A stretch of 64,000 nt of DNA from Diplosphaera chodatii (GCA_032358165.1 JAALGY010000039.1:1550001-1614000); one strand, 5' to 3'. Counted from the first letter of the stretch, positions 12,201 to 24,130 are shown. The notes: generated from the letters alone by a model not told the origin. Made by a program: numbers and translations.

Positions 12201-15200
12201 AGCAATGCAGCCTGCGCAGCCTGTGCATTGGTGGGCACTACCCTGGGAGACCAGCCCTAAACCCTAGCACTCACCGTGTAGTGGTGTGCGGGGTCGTCTT
12301 TGCCGTCCTCGCGCAGGGGTGGGCCGTTTCTCAGCTGCTTCCTGCTGCCAGAGAGCAGGGGGATGGAGCTCACATCACCGTCAGCAGCCTCATCGGTGTG
12401 CACACAGCAGCTGAATGATGCGTAAAGTAATAATGATACACACATATAATTGTACAACAAAAAAAAACCAGGTGCAGCAGTGGCCATCTGCGTCATGAGA
12501 CGAGGGCTGTCGCGGCGCCGGGCGATGGGGGCAATTGACCAGCAACAGCTCCAGTGGACGAGCAGGTGGGTTGACTCTGCACCTGTCAGCGTTGTCGATG
12601 CGCGGACGCTTGGCTGCCCCGGGCTCCAGCTGCCCTGCAGCAACCAGGTACCAAGGCATCAGCGTCACCAGCGTGCAACCGCCTGACCCACGCACCGATC
12701 AGCATGTGGTTGCCGGCACGAATCGGAGGCACCACCTGGAAAAGATTCAGGGCTGCTGAGCTTCTGCCGTGTGTAGCACATAGCACATGCAGACACACCG
12801 CAGCTGCTCTGACATAGTTTTGGCTTCGACAAGTCAGAATCTACAGGCGCCGCCATGATGGGCGGAGCAAGGGGCAGAAGGCCGCCGCACCCGCCGGTCG
12901 CTTGCCGCCGGCGGGCGACTTCCCGCTTCCGCCGCCGCCGCCGCCGCCGGCGCCGCCGCCCTGGTTCTCGGCGGCGCGGGGGGAGGCGAAGCGGGGCAGC
13001 CCCGCCGCGCGGCGCAGCGCCCGCACCCACAGGCTCGGCTGCCCCTGGCCCCGCGGCTGCGCCTGCGCGCCACAGGCAGCGCCATTCTGAGGACTTGGTC
13101 CAGCAGGCCAGCAGACGCCCCGGCCCAGGCTGCTGTACCTGACGCAGCTGCAGGGTCGATAATAACAGGAAGGTCCCTCTGTTACTGCTCTGGCTCAGAG
13201 ATCACAGCTGCAACCAGGCTTCCACCAGCCTCTACAGCTTCATACACAGCCAAAAGCTCCGCAGCCTGGGACCTGCAGAAGCACGTGTCTCGGGACCAGG
13301 AGCCCTGGCGCAGGCATAAAGCGAGGCGCGCACCTCCAGCAGCGCCGCCGCCTCCGCCGGGCGCAGGTCAGACAGCCGCCGCCCGTCCGGCGCGCTGTGC
13401 AGCCTCGGGTCGTCCCGCTCGGCGTTGGCCGTCCGCTGCACCGCCCTGCCGGTACCTCTGCCAGACGATTGACCGTTCTGCGCTGCGCAGCTCCCTTTGC
13501 CCCTGCCGCCGCCGCCGCCCCTGGGTGGCGGACCATCCGCCTGGCCGCTCTGCTCTGCGTCCTCGGCCTCATCCTCGGCCGAATCGTCGTCGCCCTCCGA
13601 TGCTGAGACAGCTGCGGCGGCGGGCCTGACAACGGCGGCACGACCCGCGGCGGCGGGGTTGTGCACCCCCGCCTGACGCTTCAGCGCCTTGATGAAGTTG
13701 GTGGGCGGGCCCATGCGCACCGGCTGCGCCTGAAACACCAAGTGCACCGCATCAGCACACCCTGCAGCCTGCCTGCTGATGCAGCATGCAAGGGGCGGCA
13801 AAACCTACCAAAGTGTTCGCACATCAGTGGCGGGGCTGCCACCAGAATTCTGCTCATGGCCTGCAATGCCGGCGCCCTGCCACAGAACCGTCCAGTGCAT
13901 CAGGTACAGGTGCATATCATCGGAGCAAGAGTTTCGCAAAACTTAGCCCCCACCACTAGCAGCGCCAGCGCCTCCGCCTGGCTGAGCTGCGACAGCTTTC
14001 GCCCATCGGGTGCCGAATGGGCGTCCGGCACCGGCGGCGGCCTCAGGCGCTGCCTCTTGCGGTCCCGCGCCACAAGCTGAGAGTCCCGTCCGCCGCCGGG
14101 ATCCCCGCCGCCGGCGCCGGCCTGCTCGCTTTCGTCCTCAGACGACGCCTCCTGCGAAACTGCAGCTCCCGACGGTGAAGGCTCCTGCCGGCTGCGCCTG
14201 CATGGAGAGTGTGCCACAATCAGGACAGTTGATAGTTCTCTACACCAACGGCTAAAAAAAAAAGACTCTACCGAAGTTTTGCAGGCATCTGTCAGTGGAC
14301 CAATGCCTGATACGAATGCTCTGCAACTGCACTCTAGGTTTCGCTGCAGGGTGCAGGACAGGCTGCCTGCTTGATTGCATCGTCTATATATAAAGATGCT
14401 CACTTGGACGGCTTGTGGCCGGCGCCTTCATGCGCGGCTGCACCAGGATATAGGGTTTCGGGTGCGTCGCCTTCTGCAAGTGTAGTCAGATGCGGCTCTG
14501 TCAGGCGGGCTTGTCCTGTGACGCATTGTAGGGACCTGATGTGCATGACATTGGGGCATGCAGCAGCTGATGTCAGACTCTGATGATTCCTGCTGCAGTT
14601 CACCAATCTGCAAGGGGGTGAACTCCACTGCCCCATTATAATGCTGTTGCATGATGTCAACCACTAGAGAGTAACATCATTGCAGGCCGAGTTGCGCTCT
14701 GCCAAGGTAGCATGCATGTCCAGCACTCAGCAAAAACAAATTCCAGAATCAAACTCAAGGACGGCCATTACACCTACTGGTTAACATCCCACCTGGCTCT
14801 ACATCAGCGCCATACTTCTTGTAGCGTCCAACGCCTGCGGCAACGCGCAGCGCCCGCACCCACATCGACGGCTGCCCCTGCTTCTTTGCCGGCTGCGCCT
14901 GCATGTTTCAGTACCTTCCAGGGTTCAGCAGGGCTTGCAGAAGGGTTTAGGGTGCGACGCCTGGTGGCGACACGCTTCAACCATCAAGTGTCCAGCGCTG
15001 CCCCAGATGTGTGTTGGGCTACCTCAAGCCACATTGTATCTCATTGTGGTCCTGTTGATCAGGCACATCATCCATACATGTTGTTGACCAGAACTCACAA
15101 ATGATGCTGCCGTGGGCTCACCTCCAGCAGCGCCTGCAGCTCGGCCGCGCTCAGCTGCGACAGGCGGCGGCCGTCGGGGGCGCGGTGGCGGGACGGGTCG

Positions 15201-18200
15201 TCCTTGGGGCCGCTGCCGCCGTCTTCACCACCGTCTCCACTGCCGCCGCTGCTGTCGTCCTCGCCGCTGTCTCCATCGCCGTCCTCGTGGCCATCTTCCG
15301 CTGCCACAGCGCCGCCAGCGCCGCCTTCCTCGGCGGCCGCTGCTGCTGCGGGGTCGGCGGTTCTGGCGGTGGCGGTGGCGGGCGCTGAGGCGGGCCGGGC
15401 GCCGCTGGCGGCGGCGCGGGTGACGCTGCGCCGCGCCTCCGCGCTGGCCCCCCTGGAGCGCAGCGCGGCGGCCGCCGACCCCGGGTGATCCCTGAGGGGA
15501 GCATGCGGTGTGATCACCATCAGGGGTTCCCCGTTGCTGCGCACAGCAGCTGGTGCACCATCATGTACAGTCACGCGATGACTTGCATTCATGTGACACT
15601 GCTGTCAACTCAAGAGGTCGCAGATCAGTTCATTCCACTTGTTGGTGAGGGTGAGGTGAAAGCGTGGTGCTGCAGCAGTTGATATGTACACTGAGACGCG
15701 CCTGGCTGCTTCCTGGAACCGCCGACGGCAGCAGGAGCGGCAGTTGTCGGACAGCCCGTCTGGCGTGTAGCTGCCGCTGTAGAACGACACCACGCCCTTT
15801 GTCTCGCCGCACCCGGGGCACCACTTCTCCTGCGGACAGCAGCCGTCTCACTCTGTTACTGAACATTCTCAATAGAAGTCAGGAATGCTGGAGCCACAGC
15901 ACACATCCATGCATTGTGTGATCCAGCCTCCAGCCCGCGATGACTGCCGGCTGACTACAGATTACTGCCCACTGACCATGGACCCAAGCTGACTGCCGCG
16001 CGCATGTGGCGGCTCCCAGCAGACCAGACAGCGTCGCAGCACACACGCTGCAGGTCATAGTGTACGCTACCTCGGGGGGGAGGCTGCCCTCGTCAGGCGC
16101 GCCATCGCTGACGGTCGGCCGGGCTGGTGGCGCGTAGAACACCGCAGCGGCTTTCGGCGCCGCCGCCGGCTGCTGCGGAATGGGGCCCCCTCCCGCAGCA
16201 GCGGCGGCTGCAGGCTGCCCTGCCTCGGCACCGGCAGCGCCATCGCCGCTGGGACTCTCCGGCTCGCGGCCAGGAGGCTGGGCGGCAGGCCGTGGGCTCT
16301 GTGCGCCGGCTACGCCCTTGCCAGGTGGCTCCGCGGCGACGGCGTTGTCGGTTCGGTGCCGCCGGCTGGAGTGCAACACACCTGCGGATGGAACTTGTTT
16401 CCACTTCGCATTTCCCACAGCAACGGGGTATAAACTCTGACCTTGCTGTGCCGTCGTAATATTCGGTGGAATTTCTTGTCCAAGAACAGCCAACGCAGCC
16501 TGCTGACCCCGAGAGAATCTTCGTGCTGCCATGTTGTAGGCACCAACCCAACCAGATACAAATGAAGGCCACCCTGGACAGGGCACCGCATGAACAGCCA
16601 CTAGCTTTTTTGACGATATACTGCCTTCAGGACAAAGCAGAGCTATCACCTTCGGTGGTGGCTGCGGCTGCGGGACGGGGCGCCGGGCGAGGCTGGCTGC
16701 CCTGTAGCGCTGGCGCAGCGCCAGCGGCTGCCGGCGACCCGCGCCGCCCGTGGCCGCCCCCGGCTGCCTGCTGCCCTGCTGCATCCTGCTGCCGGCCGCC
16801 GGCATCAGCCTCGCGCCGCTGCTGCGCCTGCATGAGCAGCCAGCTGTTGGTGACATGGCTGGGGATGGATGTGGCAAAGGGAGAAGGACGACCCGGGCTG
16901 GGGTGGACAGATCAGAGATGACCAGCTGATGTGGTGACGACAGTGCTGCACGCTGTGTAAGAGTCTCTGGGCTCAGTACTGTGCGTGGTCATGCTGCACT
17001 TCAAGCAATGCCGCTGCTGAGGTTCAGCAGGCACCACCTGCTCGATGCTGCGCAGGCGCTGCGCCAAGGACATGTATGGCCCCCCTGCAGCGGGGGCGGG
17101 CGCCGTGCCGCCGCCAGAGCCCCGCCGCTGTGCTGGCAGTCTCGAGGGACCCGCTGGCGAGCCTTTCTCCTGCAACTAGTGGAAGTTGATTGGGTGCGGG
17201 CTTGAGCTGCACCACAGGCTGGCAAGCATGCAGCAATGCTGCGCCGCAACCCAACCATAACGGCCATCGGGGATGTGAATGCATGTCTTTCAAGTCTTGC
17301 AGAACTGTCAGTGGCCTGTCCTCAGCACCGGTAAAGACTCACTTTGTCTGCGGCGGCAGGCACGGGCAGCGGCGGCGGCGCGGCGCGCCGCAGCCGACGC
17401 GCCCGTGTGCCTGTGCCGCTGATGCGTACAGCCTGGAACGACAGGCACAGAAGGGTTTTACAGTGAGACGGTGGATGCGCAGCACGCGAGCATGGCATCT
17501 GCGCCAGTCCAGAACAGTTTCGACATTGTTGTGTGCTGCTTGTGCTGCAGCAGGGTCACCTGCGCCCCTGGCAGCGGCAAGATGCCCCGAACGGCAGCCA
17601 CCTCTCTCGCAACTGCAGTGGCAACAACAGAAACCCCCTCGTGTCCTGATCAGCCTGTGCGGTGGGTTGTTGGGCGAAGTGCAGAATAAGGCAGGGCTTG
17701 TGCGTCCATCCCATGTGACAGACTGCTGCCGGAGCATTCACCGCAGTCTAGCTGCATACCCTCATAGATGGCTCGAGCCTGCTGAGTGTCGTACTTTGCG
17801 CCCACTTGCATGGCCTTGAGCAGCGCCGCGCCCTGCAGACACACACGCGACGCTGCTGAAACCCCAGCAGTTTCAGCAGACATCTCAACCGCCGCGCGCA
17901 ACCATAGGGGCTCCTGACCTGCAGGCTGCCCTCTTAATACCAGAGAATGCGGTGAGCCTGCAGCCTCAGTTGCCGTCTGAAGAGCAACCCTGACAATCAT
18001 CTACATCACATCGCATCCCACACGTTGCTCCACGCATCAGCAGGCCCACGCCACAGCTGTTGTGAGACGCTGGTGCGCCCTAAACCCTGGGCCGCACCCG
18101 CTCGGTCTGCTGCAGCACGCGCTCGTCGCGCGGCAGCAGCGGGGTGCAGGCCGCTTCCTGCTGCCGCCGCCGCTGCAGGTGCAAGGGCACTGCCGCCGAG

Positions 18201-20397
18201 GAGCCCACAGCGTGGCCCAGCAGCCGCCGCGCCACGGCCTGCATCATCAGGCGTGAGTGCATTGACCATCTCAGCATATATCGGCTGTGTCTCAGCCGGC
18301 ACAGTAAGCGCATCATAGGTTTGTGCAGGATTTGGGAGGCCGACGGTTTTAACCGCATTCTGGACCACACGACATGACGTTGTGCGAGTGCTGGTGGGCA
18401 TTGGGCATCTGTGAGCTCCTGAGTACTGCGGCGCCGGGACACAGCCACCCTGTGCCCTGTAGTCTTGCCAGTGCAGCAGCAGCGGTAGCCGCACAGCCGA
18501 GTGCAGGGCCGACTGAAGTGCACCCGGCGGCTGACAACTTCAGGGTGTGCGCCCGTGCATAGTCACCTGCCAGCCTGCGGTGCGCGACTGCCCCGGCTGC
18601 AGCAGAGGGGTCGCACTGACCACCACCCGCACGGCAGGTCTGGCGCCCGCCGCTGGCGCCGGCCCCTGCACGGCGAGCGGTGAGCAGTGCTGCACAATCG
18701 TCGTGTGTTGCTGCAGCTGCTGTGGGGGTGCCTCGTGTGCTTGTGTCTGCTGGTGTCAGCTGCTGTGATCCTACAGTACACTGACGCACAGGACAACCAT
18801 GCAGTTGGCAGTCGTGCAGCGAGATGTTGGCGGGCATGCACGCCCACTGGTGCACATGTGAACAGGCTGTAGTCTGCAGACTCTTCTGGGCGACTTGCCT
18901 GCACGCCAGCCTGAGACAGGGCCGCGATCGCCAGCAGCGTGGCGCGGGCGGCGGCCGCCTGCGCCGCATCTGCGGCCGCCACCGCCTGGGCTGCGGCGGC
19001 CATCGCGACGCGCGCCTGTCAGCAGCCAGCCGTCAGAACATCACATGCGCCAGTTGTTACATCTGTTTACTGTCGTGTGGTCCCACACAACCTCTGCGTG
19101 AGGCGTGCAACTGGTGTGAGGCGCCAGGGTGACGCAGAAGTGCCATTCCCATTTTTGTGCACACAGATGCATGCAGACTACAGGAAACAGCAATCGCATA
19201 CCGAGGCCAGGGAAGTGGCGAGCACATTGGCTGCCGCCGCAGCAGCGGCCATCCGCTGATTTGGCGGAGCGCCGGTGGCCATGATGGCAAGTGCACGGCT
19301 GCCTGCCGCCGCCGTCGGCGCAGCTGGTGCCGCTGCCACAGCGGTGGTGACGGTGCGGGAGGCAGCAGGGGTCCCGGACCTGGGAGCAGGGGCCCTGAGC
19401 ACTTGCTGCGCCGCCGCTAGCGCCGCTGAGGGGGCTCCGGCGCGGGAGTGCCGGGGGCGCCGCTGCGCGTCATCCCCCACGGGGCGCCGCTGCGTCTGCG
19501 CCCCCTGCCGCTGCTGCTGCTGCTGCTGCTGCTGGCGGCGCCGCTGCTGGGCGAGGGGCGCGGGCGGCGGCTGGGGCGGCTGCCGGTCTTGCCGGCGGTG
19601 CGGCTCCTGAGGCTGCCGCTTACCGTCTGCTGCAGCCTGCCGCTGCCGCTGCTGCTGCGGCTGCGACTGAGCATTACCTGCTGGCTGCTGCTGCTGCCGC
19701 GGCGGCGGAGTCGGCGCCTGCACCAGGCGCAGCTGCTGCGGCGGCCTCTGGCTCTGCCCCTGCCGCTGGTGCTGCGGCTGCTGCAGCGGCGGCGGGTGCA
19801 CCTGGACCCGCGGTTGCTGCTGCTGCGGCGGCGGCAGCGGCGGCGGGCGCACAGCCGCCGCCCCCCGCTGCTGCTGCTGGTGCAGGGCCGCGGCCAGCTG
19901 CGCCACAGGGCCGGCCGCGCCGGCCACGTTGCCGAGCTGGTCCACGAACGGCGCCGCCGCCGCCGCCGCCTGCAGCAGCGCGTGCTGCTGCGGCGACAGC
20001 TCGAGCGCCCCCGCGGCAGCTGACGGCACGGCTGCCTGCAGATGAGCGGGACGCACCTTTGCGAGCGTGAAGTGCACCAGAAGCACCACCAGAGCCACAC
20101 GCCCAGTCTGCCATGCTGCACTGTCATGAAGCCTGGTTGCAGTGGAGGCCCCGGACAAGCATTCATGTCACGTTATGCACATGCATGTCGATCAGTGTGG
20201 AATTTGCTTGGTTTGGACGGCACCTGTGCGGGGAGCGAGAGGGCGACGCCGTAGGCCGCCGCCCAGACGCGGACCTGCTGCACGGTGGTCGCGTCGCCGC
20301 GCTCCGCCGCCGCCGCCGCCAGCTTGGCCAGCACCAGCTGCAGCGCGTCCAGCAGCGTGGGCTCGGGCGCCCCCTGCGGCTGGGCCCCCTGCTGCAT
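9294..20397 (-). CDS. Large low-complexity protein with zinc-ribbon-like exon and five DGR/W-R-A-L modules (unrecognised)
   Basis: I do not recognise this gene. A chain of 27 exons keeps phase from ATG 20395-20397 to stop 9294-9296, giving about 1,856 aa: 20224-20397, 19202-20035, 18905-19015, 18567-18665, 18098-18238, 17760-17832, 17560-17612, 17343-17432, 17038-17169, 16650-16827, 16071-16381, about 15639-15829, 15122-15491, 14793-14898, 14404-14437, 13954-14197, 13334-13729, 12891-13062, 12696-12752, 12583-12634, 12275-12344, 11912-12025, 11690-11795, 10722-11357, 10324-10411, 10106-10184 and 9294-9953. Residues 60-330 are Gln/Pro-rich. Residues about 733-776 hold two CxxC pairs. Five copies of a ~50-residue module follow, separated by acidic, Gly- or Ser-rich linkers and basic NLS-like patches (GRKRRV, RKRKRPS, KRPRID). 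A nuclear, chromatin or transcription role is a guess. The 3' edge of the zinc exon is the weakest boundary. It could be split into two genes, but no internal stop or start forces that. Confidence 0.72.
10106..10368 (-). repeat. Protein module copy 5 (LPDGRPVSGLS ... PAWLAALREPAA)
   Basis: Most diverged copy: LPDGRPVSGLSEAE at the end of exon 10324-10411, then VRLLAQHTGRKGRPPAWLAALR in exon 10106-10184. The intron is displaced a few residues upstream and has phase 2. Confidence 0.65.
11912..12295 (-). repeat. Protein module copy 4 (DEGVRLSALS ... SFWLRALINQ)
   Basis: Diverged copy: DPAHHYT at the end of exon 12275-12344, then DEGVRLSALSAEQ, ALLAAQP and SFWLRALINQ, all in exon 11912-12025. 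The central intron of copies 1-3 is absent, and an intron lies before the DEG/DGR motif instead. Confidence 0.68.
12255..12265. repeat. Telomere-like motif (CCCTAAACCCT) in intron
   Basis: Lies 10 nt inside the donor of exon 12275-12344 of the repeat-module gene. Matches plant-type TTTAGGG telomere units. Confidence 0.6.
13000..13411 (-). repeat. Protein module copy 3 (HSAPDGRRLSDLR ... SLWVRALRRAAG)
   Basis: First half at 13334-13411 shares an exon with the second half of copy 2. Its own second half is at 13000-13062 (AQPRGQGQPSLWVRAL). This interleaving of halves and exons shows the repeat unit was duplicated together with its intron. Confidence 0.75.
13667..14025 (-). repeat. Protein module copy 2 (HSAPDGRKLSQLS ... 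FIKALKRQAG)
   Basis: First half at 13954-14025 (HSAPDGRKLSQLS, ending ALLV), second half at 13667-13729 (AQPVRMGPPTNFIKALKRQ). The Trp of other copies is Phe here. A phase-0 intron sits at the same site as in copies 1 and 3. Confidence 0.75.
14830..15199 (-). repeat. Protein module copy 1 (HRAPDGRRLSQLS ... QPSMWVRALR)
   Basis: First half at 15122-15199 reads HRAPDGRRLSQLS and ends ALLE at a phase-0 donor. Second half at 14830-14898 begins AQPAKKQG and reads QPSMWVRALRVAAG. The intron between them separates the two halves exactly. Confidence 0.75.
14942..14952. repeat. Telomere-like motif (AGGGTTTAGGG) in intron
   Basis: Within the intron 14899-15121 that splits module copy 1 of the repeat-module gene. 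Confidence 0.6.
15698..15829 (-). other. Zinc-ribbon-like exon of the repeat-module gene
   Basis: The exon starts in phase 0 and reads EKWCPGCGETKG, then FYSGSYTPDGLSDNC and RSCCRRRF. The spacing C-x2-C ... C-x2-C with a F-Y ... D-G-L core matches the small zinc-binding motif often found next to nucleases and DNA-binding regions in many lineages. Zinc binding is inferred, and the exon may extend to 15639. Confidence 0.6.
18078..18088. repeat. Telomere-like motif (CCCTAAACCCT) in intron
   Basis: Ten nt inside the donor of exon 18098-18238 of the repeat-module gene. Confidence 0.6.
19505..19535. repeat. CTG/CAG trinucleotide microsatellite in coding exon
   Basis: About eight CTG units on the plus strand, read as a poly-Gln run in the Q-rich exon 19202-20035 of the repeat-module gene. 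Confidence 0.7.
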
Positions 20398-21679
20398 CCC
20401 GCTTCCTCGCTGCGGCTGCCTCGGGAGACACCTGCACCAGCGGACGAGGAGCAAGAGCTGTTTCTACGCTGTGCCAGGGTGTGGGACTGGCGTCAGCACT
20501 GCAGCCAGGATGGAGGCCAGTCCACTTGCCAGCTGCTGGCTGATCCACGCTGCGCCATCTGTCTGCGCCTCAGAGCAGCAAGCTGCATGGCGGCTACACT
20601 GCCTGCGCAGCCCTGCCTGTAGCATGCGCCTCACAGCACATCACACGCTGTGTATTACACAATCAGCATGTACCCGATGGGCAGGTGATGTATGCTGGAA
20701 AGGGGCACACGCAAAGGGTGTGGTAGCGGTCAGCTGGTCATGGACAACAGCGGCTGGCCACAGTCAGCCTTTGATGTCATCTGACCGCACCAAACACCTG
20801 CTACTTGTATCCGCGAAGTGGTGCAATCGTGTTTCAACGCTGTTCTGCAGTAGAGCCTGCGGTGTACTGACTACACGAGCCCGCATGACAGGTGCACACA
20901 TATGCCCTCGCCACAGCCATCAACCGGCTAACACAGCCGCTGAGATCACACAGTCACAAACAAGTGGGCCGGCGCTTTTTGAGGGAGCAAGTGTCAACGA
21001 ATCTGACACATAACTTCACCGTGCGCCACCTTGAAAAGCAAGGCGTACTGTGATGCTGCTGAAGCAGCATCAGCGGCGGCTAGGCCCCCATCTTTGATCA
21101 GCCTGACCTGTTTTGATCGCCAAGGCGGCGCTACAGGTACTGGAAGGCTCTTGCGGCTGATGACTGCACCCATGTTTGTTCGATGTCTTTGTCATGGGTT
21201 ACAAGGCAACGGTAAACAGGCCACAGCCATGTGTCTCACATATCATATATGTTTCATTTGTTGAATGTGGGCATGAGACGGGTGCATGAGGCTGGAGAAA
21301 AGCGCTAGGCTCGTCACCACCCTGACTGGCTATCGTATAACATACTATGCAGCCCTTCCCAGGCCCCTCAATCTTTGCGCGCCAGCAGGCACGCTGCTGT
21401 CAAGCGTGTGAAGTTTGCCACGGCAAAGACTCACCGGTACAATCTGCTGCAGAGGCTCCCGCGCACTGCGGCCGCTTATTAACGTGTCAAAATGTGAACG
21501 GACAACTGGCACAAAGGCACAGCGTCACAACGTATGCGTAGCCTCAGACGCAAGCACAGTTGTGAGATCGATCATTTGCGTGCCAATCACGTGGGCGGAA
21601 TCGGTGGAGCTTGCCTCTGGTGAGCTGCGCGGTGTGGATGCCCCGCCTGACTACTATAAAGGGACTTCAGGCTGTCGAC

Positions 21680-21886
21680 ATGAGGGGATTCCTCATCGAC
21701 CAATTACCTTCTGATGGCAGTACACATCACGTTCTCGTGGCAATGACCTACGTCTCGAGGGACCGCACAGCATCAGATCATGTAACTCAGAGAATAATCG
21801 ATACATTCGTGGCATACAAAATGAATAGACTTACGGAAAGGACAGTGTTGCTGCTATCGAGACGCTTGCAGCATGCTTCCAAGTAG
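21680..21886 (+). CDS. Possible 68-aa orphan ORF downstream of a TATA box
   Basis: ATG at 21680, stop at 21884-21886. Amino-acid use is balanced (contains HVLVAMTYVSRDR and RIIDTFVAYKMNRL), unlike the Ala/Arg-rich shadow frames elsewhere. TATAAA at 21655-21660 lies 20 nt upstream of the ATG, which is close if transcription starts about 30 nt downstream of it; a later ATG at 21742 would then serve. No homology recognised. It could equally be a transposon remnant or chance. Confidence 0.15.
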   Translation: MRGFLIDQLPSDGSTHHVLVAMTYVSRDRTASDHVTQRIIDTFVAYKMNRLTERTVLLLSRRLQHASK

Positions 21887-23683
21887 TGATACGTTTCTCG
21901 ACCCCCAACACACATGCAAAGTTGCATTCATGAAATTATGAAACCAAATACCATGGATGACACACCAGCTGAAAGTTGCATGCCAGGGAGCTTGGCGGCA
22001 ATGCACATGATTTCGTGTCGTGCCATCTGAAAGTGTGCAATGCAGTCACCTCGTGCAGCTTTTCATGTATGCAGCAGCTGCATAGCTATAGGCAGCTCTC
22101 ATGATCTTCATCCTTGATGTATCAAATGGTTGCTTCAGGCCGCCATGACTTGCAACCTAGAGTGGCATACCATCACACCGAGTTCCCTCCAAGGACAGCT
22201 TCTCACAAATGTACGTAACGGCGGCAACCGGCGGATCCACGCGGTTTCCTTTGGGCCAATGCCCCAACGACAGTCGATCAGACCAGACTTGCGTGACCGC
22301 TCACCCCTTGCCATCGGAGGCAGCACTATACGTACCAAATGCGCATCTCTGACAATGTCATCACATTGCGCCATGTTGTGTTACTAATCTCGGCCGAGGG
22401 CGTGCCCAACACGAGCAAATTTTGAACCTGCCATACACACACGAGAACAGCCGGGTAGCAGCAGCTAGATTTGTTATGAGTAGCGTACTGCTCGCGGGAC
22501 CGGGCAGCATCTTCTGCAGGCATCGGTCTTCCAAATGCCTATCTTGTGGTGGGATGGCTTGGTCACCTGGGCAGCATATTAGCAAGCAGCTGGTGGTCAG
22601 CGCCCCTACGCAGCCTGCAGGCAGTTTGCTGGAGTAATAATTTGCCACGCGGGAACGTCATGGCAGACTGCTTTGTCAGTGGCCCACAAAACTGCGTTCA
22701 GCGCCCAGTGAAGAGGGCTGCAGGTGCAGTCAAGATGCACAACTTGTGGTGTGTCCCTGTTGCCACTGCTGTGCTGGTTGCTGATGTAGTTGCTGCCTCT
22801 AGGAGCTGCGTAGGTGCTGCAGCAACAAGCCGTTATTTCCCACGCCATGGCCTATGCGGCGCGCAGCACCCCACATTTGCACGTAAGGTTTTCAACCTCT
22901 CCTCCATTACCCAGCCGCTTTGCTAGCGATGCCTTGCGTATGCGATCCACTTCGAGGTCGTCGTGCCCTGCACCGGCCATTTGATGGCTTGCTTATGTGT
23001 ATTTGATGGGTAGCTCAAGTGCCGCATGTTCCCCGCCCATCAGGCGCATGCTGAGTGTGTGGCGGCAACTACATGCTTGCACCTGGTTGCCGTCACCCTT
23101 GAGCGTAGCCATCAGGGACAGCGGTCTGGTCACTGCATCAGAAGGCAAGTTCTGTAGACTTGACGCAGCCGCACTGCACTACCTGCAGCACAGCGCGCTG
23201 TACTGGCACTGTTTCAGCTGTTGTCCGCAGCCAGCTGTAGGTCAAACATTGCCCTGCCATGGCCGTTGATCACGTTATGGCGCCTGGCCGCAGGTGGCGG
23301 GGTGACTGCGGGTGCACGGAGTGACATGCCGACAGGCACATGGCAGTGGGAACACACTGCAGCCGCTGAAATGGCAAGACGGTGTGGTGCCGGGACACGT
23401 GCACTCAGCGACTATCGCAGGTGTGTGACGTCAAACCGTCATATCACATGCTGAGACAGTCACAGCGGCATTGCACCTACACAAGCCAGCACTTCTGCGG
23501 CATCAGCCCGCTCGGCACCAAGCTGGCCGAATGTGTGATCTTCTGGTGACCCGCCTGCCAACCTGTGCTGCGTCGTTTGCTGAGCATGTAACGAGCTGGA
23601 TATCCTAAACCCAGCAGGCGATGATGAGGCTATACAGTGCTCAACACGGCCCTGAGCGCTGGTAGGCTGGTGGGCGGCAAGAA

Positions 23684-24130
23684 GTGTGTGCTGCCCATTG
23701 CCTGTTGCGCGGAGGCGCTGTCGCTGAGCGTCAGCAACACAGCAGCACTCCAAAGGCATCCGGCGGCGCATGCTGCCACCATGCGACCTGCAGCAACGGC
23801 GGCTGTGCGCTGAGGAACCGGCTGTTTGGCGCTGCGTATCCCCAGCCCCAGGCGGGCGCACTGGCGGCGCGCACTGTCACTCCGTCCGGTCACGCGAGCG
23901 TGCCCACAGGAGAGATGCAGGTCAGCTGGCAGCTGCCTGCTCGTGAAATCAATGATACTGGCGAACTATTGCAAACGCGGGATGACGAGGATGTCAACGT
24001 CTGTCCCGCCGCAGGACCAGCTGCGGCCAACGTCACCGCAGACCAGCCCTGTAGCCGCCGCCCTGCTCCAGCGGGCAGCTGGCAGCTGATGCGCAGCATC
24101 GGAGGAGCGCCACACACAGGCCACCACTAG
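23684..24130 (+). CDS. Possible coding stretch, unrecognised
   Basis: Open plus-strand frame of 148 codons. Its second half looks more protein-like (GAAYPQPQAGALAAR, GEMQVSWQLPAREIND) than its first half. The opposite strand also has an open frame with a hydrophobic segment at 23630-23893, so the coding strand is uncertain. No domain seen. Confidence 0.15.
   Translation: MCAAHCLLRGGAVAERQQHSSTPKASGGACCHHATCSNGGCALRNRLFGAAYPQPQAGALAARTVTPSGHASVPTGEMQVSWQLPAREINDTGELLQTRDDEDVNVCPAAGPAAANVTADQPCSRRPAPAGSWQLMRSIGGAPHTGHH

Noticed and set aside
14385..14400. TATATATAAA-like sequence as a promoter
   Set aside because: It lies inside an intron of the repeat-module gene with no gene start downstream on either strand.
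19417..20166. 249-codon minus-strand frame rich in Arg/Ser
   Set aside because: It is a shadow of the Q-rich exon 19202-20035; the Gln/Pro frame is the one that matches both splice junctions.
20285..21013. 242-codon plus-strand ORF
   Set aside because: Its first part is antisense to the first exon of the repeat-module gene and the rest has no coding character or domain.
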